In this document: positions 17,772 through 24,540 of the stretch, piece by piece
Position numbering within the stretch: position 1 is the first letter of the stretch
Layout: every line of letters begins with the position of its first letter
Assembly (NCBI GenBank): GCA_016783945.1
Contig: JADHVP010000005.1
Location: 1 to 59,319 of the forward strand
Direction: 5' to 3'
DNA: 59,319 nt
From: Ignavibacteria bacterium
GTDB taxonomy: Bacteria; Bacteroidota; Ignavibacteria; Tepidaquicellales; Tepidaquicellaceae
Notes under the pieces: model-generated
Databases searched by the model: none
Seen by the model: the letters and a program-made list of their open reading frames with translations, nothing else
Told to the model about the DNA's origin: nothing
Program-made: the position numbers and the translations under genes

Positions 17772-17981
17772 TTGGAAAAGTTACAACTTATAGATAATCT
17801 GAAGCAGGCAGTTCAGCAGCAGGTTGAAATAACAGGACAACAGGATTTCTTAGACTTACCTTACCACAAAGCAATATTGAACAGAGAAATTCCGCTTAAC
17901 ATTGGTGGAGGTATCGGACAGGAACAAACCTGCAGCGTGTTATGCCTAACATTTCTTCATTGTAAAATTAGAGTCTCTTGA
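17772..17981 (+). pseudogene. asnA: C-terminal remnant of aspartate-ammonia ligase (asnA)
   Basis: The frame contains DLPYHKAILNREIPLNIGGG followed by IGQ, which matches the C-terminal active-site segment of AsnA (the -HKALLNGELPLTIGGGIGQSR- region). AsnA is about 330-340 residues, and only about 45 residues of recognisable homology remain. The essential Ser-Arg after GIGQ is replaced (GIGQEQ) and the conserved end degenerates. It starts without a normal N-terminus and is therefore a decayed fragment. AsnA would make asparagine from aspartate, ammonia and ATP. It lies 73 bases from tRNA-Ala on the opposite strand. Confidence 0.72.
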
Positions 17982-18045
17982 AAAGGACTCTGCGATTTAA
18001 GATTCTAAATTGTTCAGAGTCCTCCTGATTACCCGGGGGAGACTC
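17971..18045. other. Nested inverted repeats after the asnA remnant (possible structured RNA)
   Basis: Two nested stems: the outer GAGTCTC (17971-17977) pairs with GAGACTC (18039-18045), and the inner AGGACTCTG (17984-17992) pairs with CAGAGTCCT (18015-18023). Both are perfect. A rho-independent terminator follows about 75 bases later at 18121-18149, so a short plus-strand transcript of roughly 180 nt could exist here. I do not recognise an RNA family. Confidence 0.5.
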
Positions 18046-18120
18046 TTCAAAGTATTAAATCTTGTAAGTCACTGACCACATAGTAGTAAACCACTCCGTG
18101 CTTCTTAAAAATTATAAAAG

Positions 18121-18149
18121 CCATCCGCTCAACTGGATGGTTTTTTTAT
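18121..18149 (+). terminator. Rho-independent terminator upstream of the small secreted protein
   Basis: CCATCC (18121-18126) pairs with GGATGG (18135-18140) across an 8-nt loop, then seven T (18141-18147). It ends whatever is transcribed through the asnA remnant and hairpin region and insulates the gene at 18238. Confidence 0.85.
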
Positions 18150-18237
18150 TGTTCTATCTAATTTTTGTACTTGAATATCGTATCTTTTAATCGGAAATTA
18201 ATTGGAAAACTTTTTAAAAACTTAACATTATTATTTT

Positions 18238-18609
18238 ATGAAGAAGATTAAACAGTTCTTTTTATTTTTAGTTTTCCTGATTATGTTTGCTGGTTTATCA
18301 ACATCAGAAAGCAATGCACAGGATTATTACTATTTAAACGGATACCAAACCGGAGGGACGACTGGCACAAACGCTACATTAGATTGTGACGGAATAATAA
18401 TATATCGAACTCTAACTGTGGTTGAAATTAATGGCAATAATGAAGGATTCTGGATAACAGATGGTAGCAATGTTCTGGCAAGATATTGGAACAGCAACGA
18501 TGCTGAAGCATTATATTTGAAATTTGAGCCCGGTACTTATTATGTTTACCCAAACCTTAGAGCTGGACAATCGGAGGCAAGTGTGCAACTTGTATTTCAG
18601 GAATTCTAA
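18238..18609 (+). CDS. Small secreted protein, function unknown
   Basis: The 123-residue protein has a clear signal peptide: positive MKKIKQ, a hydrophobic core to about residue 19, and a likely cleavage after the Ala in SNAQD near 28. The mature part (~95 residues) is rich in Tyr, Gly, Thr and Asn, looks all-beta, and contains GGTTGTNATLDCDG and FEPGTYYVYPNLRAGQ. It carries only one Cys after processing. It has its own terminators on both sides (18121 and 18637), so it is probably a monocistronic exported protein. I do not recognise the family. Confidence 0.72.
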   Translation: MKKIKQFFLFLVFLIMFAGLSTSESNAQDYYYLNGYQTGGTTGTNATLDCDGIIIYRTLTVVEINGNNEGFWITDGSNVLARYWNSNDAEALYLKFEPGTYYVYPNLRAGQSEASVQLVFQEF

Positions 18610-18636
18610 CTAAAATATTAAATCAGTAATTTCTAA

Positions 18637-18662
18637 TAAAAGGGGTTTCTATGCCCCTTTTT
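18637..18662 (+). terminator. Rho-independent terminator after the small secreted protein
   Basis: AAAAGGGG (18638-18645) pairs with CCCCTTTT (18654-18661) and a T-run follows. It lies 28 bases after the stop codon of the gene at 18238-18609. Confidence 0.85.
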
Positions 18663-18752
18663 CCGTATCATCACATCCATTTGTCTTTAGCATGTCACGG
18701 TCATGTCTGCAGCGGCTGCCTACATCAGGCCAGGTTTTGCATTGGTATTCAT

Positions 18753-18775
18753 CCGTCAGGAGGAACTCCTGACGG
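18753..18775. repeat. Perfect short palindrome (10-bp stem, 3-nt loop)
   Basis: CCGTCAGGAG (18753-18762) pairs perfectly with CTCCTGACGG (18766-18775) around GAA. It lies in a GC-richer island between the small secreted protein and the receiver gene and resembles an interspersed extragenic palindrome. There is no T-run, so it is unlikely to be a terminator. Confidence 0.6.
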
Positions 18776-18787
18776 GCACGAATACAC

Positions 18788-19150
18788 TTACTTTGATATT
18801 AACTCTTCAATTACATCGATTATTTTCTCAAATTCACCTGATTTGCTGAAGAAATAATCTGCACCCGCATTAATACATTTTTCTTTATATTGAGGAAAGT
18901 GATGAATTGTTAGTATGATTATGACGATTTTCGGATTGAATTTTTTTATGTCACCGATAATATCCATCCCTGTACCACCGGGCATTTTGATGTCCAATAC
19001 TATCAGGTCTGGATTTAATTCTTTGGTCAACAACACTGTTTCTATTGTATTCCCTGCCTGTCCAACAACGGTTACATCTTTAATTTCAGAGACAATACCA
19101 ACTAATCTCTCACGTACCGGTATTGAATCATCTGCTATTAGTATTCTCAT
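18788..19150 (-). CDS. Stand-alone response regulator receiver domain
   Basis: The 120-residue CheY-like protein has the acidic pair Asp7-Asp8, the phospho-acceptor Asp53 in VLDIKMP, the switch Thr81 and Lys103. No output domain follows; the stop comes right after the last receiver helix. HisKA_3 kinases usually pair with REC-HTH (NarL/LuxR) regulators, so loss or absence of the HTH is notable. It lies on the same strand 417 bases downstream of the PAS kinase at 19568-22002, its likely cognate partner, and upstream of the His-less kinase. Confidence 0.9.
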   Translation of the reverse strand: MRILIADDSIPVRERLVGIVSEIKDVTVVGQAGNTIETVLLTKELNPDLIVLDIKMPGGTGMDIIGDIKKFNPKIVIIILTIHHFPQYKEKCINAGADYFFSKSGEFEKIIDVIEELISK

Positions 19151-19298
19151 AAGTTTTTATTTTTTCTTTTGATATTTAAGATTTATGAATCATTCGATTA
19201 TCGTAAGCGTTATTTATTTCACAGTATTAACAATTAACATTTCAAACTCAATATCTCATACCTCGAAACGTTCAGTGACTTTATTTAAGAATATAAGG

Positions 19299-19369
19299 CA
19301 GGCAACCTCTACTTTATTTGGATATTGAATGTTTCGTAATTGAAGATATTATGGTTTCAAGGTTGCCTG
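19299..19369. other. Inverted repeat and AT-rich repeats in a 416-base gene-free gap
   Basis: The gap 19151-19567 has no gene. CAGGCAACCT (19299-19308) is perfectly inverted at AGGTTGCCTG (19360-19369). Further on, about 19500-19585, the sequence is an irregular string of AACATTT/GCATTT units that runs into the 3' end of the kinase gene. No T-run terminator is evident beside the inverted repeat. Confidence 0.5.
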
Positions 19370-19567
19370 TTAAAATTCATTAGTGCTATTAATTTTTTAA
19401 ATAAACTTTGAAATCTTCTTAAATCGTCAATCATTATTCATCTAATGGATAACATTCTTTTCTTTGAAATGAAAAAATTACACTCAATGGATTATTTCAC
19501 AGGGTTAACATTTAACATTTCGCATTTAAAATTTAACATTTAGCATTCAACATTTAGCATTTAACAT

Positions 19568-22002
19568 TCACAATTTAACATTTACCTGTACTATCGTTCC
19601 TTTTCCTTTCTCTCCGGTAATCTCCACAGTACCTTTCCACGGATACACTCTCTCCTGCATACCTATCAATCCTATTGATTTTGAGTCTTTTAATTTTTCT
19701 TCGTCAATTCCAACACCATTATCTTCCACTACCAATGACAGTTCATTTTTAATTAATTTTATATTTACTTTCACTTCCGTTGCTTTTGCATGACGCATTA
19801 TGTTTGTTAATGATTCCTGGAATATCCTGTACATTGCAATCGAAAGTTTTTCATCCAAGACAATATTATCGGGTTTAATTTCTAATTTACACTTCAATCC
19901 TGAACGTTCCTCAAACTCACTCATAAACCACTTTACAGCGGAAGAAAACCCGAGGTCGTCTAATACAGCCGGTCTTAGTTCTGTTGATATTCTTTGAACT
20001 GATTTTATTGTCGCATCTACAAGTTCTATCATTCCTTTGATTTTCTTATCGCTGCTATCATCACCATCATTTAAATGCTTTTTGAACCACGACATATCCA
20101 TCTTTAACGCTGTTAACGATTGTCCCAAGTCATCATGTATCTCGCGGGCTATGTTCCCTCTCTCATCTTCACGAATCGATTGCAAGTGTGAAGATAATTT
20201 TCTTAACCGCTCCCTTGAATTTAATATTTCTTCCTCTGCTTGCTTACGTTCGGTGATGTCAAACAAATAACCTTTTATCTGAACCAACTTACCTTTTTCA
20301 TCAAAAACACCAATAGCATTTTCAACAATATTAATCTTTTCTCCATCTTTTCTTATTAATTCGAGCTCATACATATCGAGTCTCTTTTTCTTATTAAGTA
20401 AATGGAGAAATGCTTTACGACCACTACTACTTTTATACAATTTCCATATGGGAGTCTTTAAAATTTCCTCAACAGATTCAAAACCGAAAATCTTAGCAAA
20501 AGCAGGATTACATAATAAAATCTTACCTTCCGGCGTTGCAATATAATCGCCTGTCAAATCTTCTTCAAAGAATTTACGGTATTTTTCTTCGCTTTTCCGA
20601 AGTGTTTTTTTATGTTTTCTTTCCTCCGTCTCGTCGCGGAAGACAAGCACTACTCCCGTTATTTCATTATCTTCATTTATGATGGGTGCACCTTTAGTCA
20701 TTATTGGTATTTCTAATCCACTTCTTAACAAAAGCAATGTATGATTTAAAAGACCGACTACACCTAATTCTCTCAACACCATTTGCACAAGATTTTCTAT
20801 TTCAGTTTGTGTATCTTCATCAACAATTTTAAAGACGTCATCGATCGGTTTACCCTTTGCATCGGTTTCACACATGCCAATCAAAGTTTCTGCTACTCGA
20901 TTTACATGAGTTACTAAACCCTCTTTATCCGTCGTTATAACTCCGTCGCCAATATTGTAAAGAGCTGTGCGGAACTCCTCCTGTGCTTCCCGTAACTCTT
21001 TTTCTTTTAAATATAACTCCTGATATGTATCCGCTTGTCTGTAATTATGTATAGATACAAGCCCTATGCTTAACAGAAAAATTAATAATGAGATGAAACC
21101 AAAGATAAAAACGGTTCTATAAAGGAGCTTAGAATAAATTTCACTCTGGTCAACTTTTGCTACCATGTACCAAGGCGTATCCGGAATTTTATTAATATCA
21201 GCCAAAACATCTTCTCCTCGGTAGTCCTTACCTTCGAATATCCCTTCATAACCTAAGACTGCCTGCACTGCAGTAATTTCTTCGTCTGAAAGAGGTACGG
21301 TCAATTCCAATACAGTGTTATTCCTGTGGCATAATTCATTAATGAACAGTACGCTGTCACCATCTTTTCTTAATATTAATGTTTCGGCTGTTTCGCTCGG
21401 TGTGGGCCAGCTTTGTATCAGAGGGAAAATATATTCGTTCGGGTCTACTATGAAAACCATTACTGCGAACACTTCATTATCATTTATAAGTGGTGAGGAT
21501 AATGCTAAATGTACTTTCCCGTCAATTGGGCATTTAAAAAATCACTAAAAATAATTTTTCTCTTTTCCGTAGTCTTTATAACCTCCTGTTTAATTATCAA
21601 ATCAATTACCTCAGTGTTTCCCACAACCGATAAGAGAAGCTCACCTTTTGTTGTGGTTATACATATATCTTCATATACAAATTCCTTTTGTGAAAGCCTT
21701 AACCTTTCTAAAATTTCTTCTTTAAGAATGGGATTATCCCTGTTATTAATCCAATGAGCGATTGCTTTCTCGAAAAATTCTGACTGTGTTGTAACCTTTA
21801 CATCGGCTAATCTTTCTTTACGCCATTTCAATATCTGGTTTATCTTCAACCCAGCTATTGCTTTTAGCTCATTGTGTTTTTCTTTACGGAATGAATCCCT
21901 CTCGCCCGTATAATAAAGGTAACCTCCAATGATTATAATAATTGAAACAAATATACCAATGATTACCATTGGCTTCTTGGATAATAATATTTTTTTATCC
22001 AT
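19568..22002 (-). pseudogene. Cache-PAS-PAS sensor histidine kinase split by a single-base frameshift
   Basis: Read from 22002, the first 165 residues give a signal anchor (about 11-30) and the first part of an extracellular Cache-type sensor; the frame then stops at 21505. The protein resumes in another frame to 19568 with the rest of the sensor, a second membrane helix, two PAS domains, an intact HisKA_3 H-box (AREIHDDLGQSLTAL) and an HATPase with MQERVYPWKGTVEI. Adding one T to the six-T run (minus strand, 21536-21541) restores the reading SDFFKCPIDGKVHLALSSPL across the join. The gene is thus one ~810-codon kinase broken by a homopolymer indel: a true mutation, a phase-variable tract, or a sequencing error. 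The product would be a membrane sensor signalling to the receiver at 18788. Confidence 0.85.
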
Positions 22003-22165
22003 CGTTTTTATTCTCCTAAATTAACTCTTTTTATTTTGCCTATTGAGTGTGATAGAAAAAATTAAAGTACTAAAAAACTACGATAATTTAAGCAATTTAA
22101 CTTTAATTTCAAATAGGACATTGTCCTACGTGGTTTAAGCAAAAAAATTCAATGTTTTCTATTTT

Positions 22166-22254
22166 CCAACTCATCCCTAACCCTTCTCTTACAAAGAGAA
22201 GGGAAACAAGAAGTCCTCCCTCTCTTCTTAAGAGAGGGAGTTAGAGGGTGAGTT
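22166..22254. repeat. Palindromic interspersed repeat, copy R0
   Basis: A diverged relative of the repeats R1-R3 downstream. It opens with CCAACTCATCCCTAACCC, has the inner hairpin CCCTTCTCTT/AAGAGAAGGG, carries an additional CTCCCTCTCTT/AAGAGAGGGAG hairpin and ends in GGGTGAGTTG. It lies directly before R1 with no gene between them. Confidence 0.75.
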
Positions 22255-22272
22255 GATTATAATTTAATTCTT

Positions 22273-22334
22273 CCAACTCAACCCCTAACCCCCTTCTCTT
22301 GTAAGAGAAGGGGGAACTAAAAGGGGGATGAGTT
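22273..22334. repeat. 62-bp near-perfect palindrome, copy R1
   Basis: The outer arms CCAACTCAACCCC and GGGGGATGAGTT, and the inner arms CCCCCTTCTCTT and AAGAGAAGGGGG around a 3-nt loop, make one long hairpin. The DUF559 gene at 22333 ends inside its last bases. The same element recurs at 22703-22764 and 23133-23195. Confidence 0.85.
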
Positions 22335-22689
22335 ATAAATACCTCTTTAAACTCTCAATAACTTCGTCTAAATTATTTTTAACTAATTCATTTTTGAATC
22401 TTATCACTTTTAATCCTAATTCATTAATAATAGCAGTTCTCAATTTATCATAATCTTTCTGTTTCTCATGAATACCACCGTCAATTTCAACAATTAAATT
22501 TTTTTCATGACAATAAAAATCAGCTATGAAAAATCTTTTTATTCCGTCATACTCGAAATGAATCGGGAATTGACGGTTAAATTTTCTATTTAAAACTTTT
22601 CTGTTTCTTACTGCATCCCAGAAAATTTTCTCAGACGTTGTAGATTTTCTCCTTAGTTCTCGTGCTACTTTAGTTGCTTTATTTAGCAT
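22333..22689 (-). CDS. DUF559 small endonuclease-fold protein, copy A
   Basis: The 118-residue DUF559 protein has a Vsr/PD-(D/E)xK-like fold. It shows an N-terminal basic helix (ARELRRKSTTSEKIFWDAVR), RKFNRQFPI, then the predicted catalytic strand FFIADFYC followed by LIVEIDGGIHE, the D...ExD arrangement of this nuclease superfamily. Function is unproven for the family; a nicking or repair-type endonuclease is likely. The gene exactly fills the space between palindromes R1 and R2: its stop overlaps R1 and its ATG is 14 bases from R2. It is about 91% identical to copy B (10 differences in 118). Confidence 0.88.
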   Translation of the reverse strand: MLNKATKVARELRRKSTTSEKIFWDAVRNRKVLNRKFNRQFPIHFEYDGIKRFFIADFYCHEKNLIVEIDGGIHEKQKDYDKLRTAIINELGLKVIRFKNELVKNNLDEVIESLKRYL

Positions 22690-22702
22690 TGCTTTCTTTT
22701 TT

Positions 22703-22764
22703 CCAACTCAACCCCCTATCCCCCTTCTCTTGTAAGAGAAGGGGGAATAAAAGGGGGATGAGTT
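22703..22764. repeat. 62-bp near-perfect palindrome, copy R2
   Basis: Same element as R1, displaced by exactly 430 bases. It separates the two DUF559 genes: copy B's stop overlaps it and copy A's ATG lies 14 bases before it in plus-strand coordinates. Confidence 0.85.
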
Positions 22765-23119
22765 ATAAAAACTTCTTTAAACTCTCAATAACTTTATCTA
22801 AATTATTCTTAACTAATTCATTTTTAAATCTTATCACCTTTAATCCTAATTCATTAATAATCGCAGTTCTCAACATATCATAATCCCTTTGTTGCTCATG
22901 AATACCTCCATCTATTTCAACAATTAAATTTTTCTCATAACAATAAAAATCAGCTATGAAAAATCTTTTTATTCCGTCATACTCGAAATGAATCGGGAAT
23001 TGACGATTGAATTTTCTATTTAAAACTTTTCTGTTTCTTACTTCTTCCCAGAAAATTTTCTCAGCCGTTGTGGATTTCCTTCTTAATTCTCTTGCTACTT
23101 TTGTTGCTTTATTTAGCAT
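22763..23119 (-). CDS. DUF559 small endonuclease-fold protein, copy B
   Basis: The 118-residue paralogue of the protein at 22333-22689 has the same core (FFIADFYC, LIVEIDGGIHE). Its ten differences include Ala19, Glu25-Glu26, Tyr61 and a Met82. None touches the predicted D/ExD catalytic residues, so both copies appear functional. It is framed by palindromes R2 and R3 in the same way as copy A, the two together being a 430-bp tandem duplication of repeat plus gene. Confidence 0.88.
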   Translation of the reverse strand: MLNKATKVARELRRKSTTAEKIFWEEVRNRKVLNRKFNRQFPIHFEYDGIKRFFIADFYCYEKNLIVEIDGGIHEQQRDYDMLRTAIINELGLKVIRFKNELVKNNLDKVIESLKKFL

Positions 23120-23132
23120 AGCTTTCTTTTAT

Positions 23133-23195
23133 CCAACTCAACCCCCCTACCCCCTTCTCTTAGAAAGAGAAGGGGGAATTAAAGGGGGATGAGTT
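23133..23195. repeat. 62-bp near-perfect palindrome, copy R3
   Basis: Third intact copy of the palindrome, exactly 430 bases after R2, with AGAAAGAGAAGGGGG in place of the GTAAGAGAAGGGGG inner arm. It ends three bases before the stop codon of the fibronectin-III gene at 23198. Confidence 0.85.
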
Positions 23196-23197
23196 TT

Positions 23198-23827
23198 TTA
23201 ATTCGCTACTCTGCTTTCCGCAGCTGAAAGTTCAGACTTTCCGTTAGGATTTACAGCTTTGATTCCATAAAAATATCTCGAACCCTTCGCAATTCCTATA
23301 TGCGTATAAGACGCTTTTGTGCTCGTATCGAGGAAACTCATATCAGGAACTGTCTGGTCGTCCGCTGCATTGGTCGAGACTCCGTACCACACTTCATAAG
23401 TCTTTGCTTTTGTAACTTTTTTCCACGTAACGATAAACGCCGTTCCGTCATTACTTTGAACAATCGTAGGATTGGTTGGTGTTTGAGGCGGCTCTCCTGT
23501 CGATTCTTTCGTTTTGCTTAAATTATAATCAAGAATTTTATCGGATTTTTTCCCATGAGTAGAATATACCTGGTCACGGACTTTTATATACATCGGTTTG
23601 GCAGTAGCTTCTATATACTGGTCTCTGACTGCTTGTGCTTGTTCGGCGTCTGCTTCCTTTTGTTCGGCAGTCTGCTGATAAGTATGCAGCGTATCGGCAA
23701 CAGTGGTAACTTCAGCTTCGGTCGGAGCATTCGTAGGAGGCCATATTGCAGTATTGGTAGTTATTCCCCCCGCTTCATCTCGTAGCTGTTGTTCTAAAAC
23801 GTCTGGTTTTTCTGATGGTACGTTCAT
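23198..23827 (-). CDS. Fibronectin type III domain protein, function unknown
   Basis: The 209-residue protein has an N-terminal half (1-110) that is a polar, Glu/Gln/Ala-rich helical region without signal peptide. The second half (about 112-205) is a fibronectin-III-like domain, with PTNPTIVQSNDG, FIVTWKKV, YEVWYGVS and FYGIKAVNPNGKSELS in the expected strand order. Fibronectin-III modules usually mediate protein or glycan contacts. Missing export signals suggest a cytoplasmic protein or non-classical export. It starts at ATG 23827 and its stop abuts palindrome R3. Confidence 0.75.
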   Translation of the reverse strand: MNVPSEKPDVLEQQLRDEAGGITTNTAIWPPTNAPTEAEVTTVADTLHTYQQTAEQKEADAEQAQAVRDQYIEATAKPMYIKVRDQVYSTHGKKSDKILDYNLSKTKESTGEPPQTPTNPTIVQSNDGTAFIVTWKKVTKAKTYEVWYGVSTNAADDQTVPDMSFLDTSTKASYTHIGIAKGSRYFYGIKAVNPNGKSELSAAESRVAN

Positions 23828-23948
23828 TTAATTTTTCTCCTTACCCGGTATAAACCGGATTTTAGTTTATGAGTAATATTTTATAGATTTCGTTGCATTT
23901 TTAAAAAGCTTAAAATCAGCAAAATTTTGCGAAGGTTTTCAAAAAACA

Positions 23949-24200
23949 GTTCTCTTTTTCCAAAATATAGTTCTCTTTTTACCAAATATAGTTCACTTTT
24001 TTCCAAATATAGTTCACTTTTTACCAAATATAGTTCACTTTTTTCCAAATATAGTTCACTTTTTTCCAAATATAGCCCTCTTTTTTCCGAATATAGTTCT
24101 ATGTTCGCTAAAAATAGAGCACTTCTTAATTAAAATAGAACGATATTTCTTAAAAATAGAAAGCTATTTATTTATAAAAGAACGCTTATCCCTAAAACCT
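23949..24200. repeat. Twelve-unit tandem array with exact 21-bp period
   Basis: The consensus unit is about ATAGTTCACTTTTTTCCAAA plus T. The anchor G of the ATAG core falls at 23949, 23970, 23991, 24012, 24033, 24054, 24075, 24096, 24117, 24138, 24159 and 24180, always 21 bases apart. The first eight units are alike; the last four have drifted to AAAATAGA-type sequence, yet the spacing never slips. Short frames through it on both strands are by-products of a period divisible by three and stop inside the drifted units. The remaining gap to the ppiD-like gene (24201-24540) shows nothing else I can name; its AT-rich end must hold that gene's promoter. Confidence 0.85.
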
Positions 24201-24540
24201 GTATGCTATTACTTTTCCATTTTCAATCTTTCAATCTCATCTCTCATAAGTATTATTCCGACTCAGAGAATATAAGTTATTATACTGTTAAAGTCTGTAG
24301 GATAATGGATTATTTTTAAGTCGCAGTTTGTCTTACATAAAATCTTGACGGAAATCTCAGATTCCTCGAATTGTTAAAACTTGAATTAGATGAATAGTAA
24401 GAGACTCTTTTAGGTTTTTTATAAAACTGTATATCAGTTTTTGAATTGATGATTATTCATTGATTTTACAAAGCAAAAAATTTAGCTTGCACAATTATAT
24501 AATTTATAAATCTATTTTAAATAAGGAGCCTATTTAAGTA

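Noticed and set aside
18651-18857. 68-codon ORF rich in His and Cys
   Set aside because: It begins inside a terminator, crosses a palindrome and overlaps the receiver gene on the opposite strand.
23927-24133. Open frame with repeated KYSSLF units on the plus strand, and the matching KSELYL frame on the minus strand
   Set aside because: Both arise because the DNA repeat period (21) is divisible by three. There is no ribosome binding site, and the frames stop within the drifted units while the 21-base period continues.
23949-24200. CRISPR array
   Set aside because: Units are directly adjacent with no variable spacers between conserved repeats, and no cas genes are present in the window.
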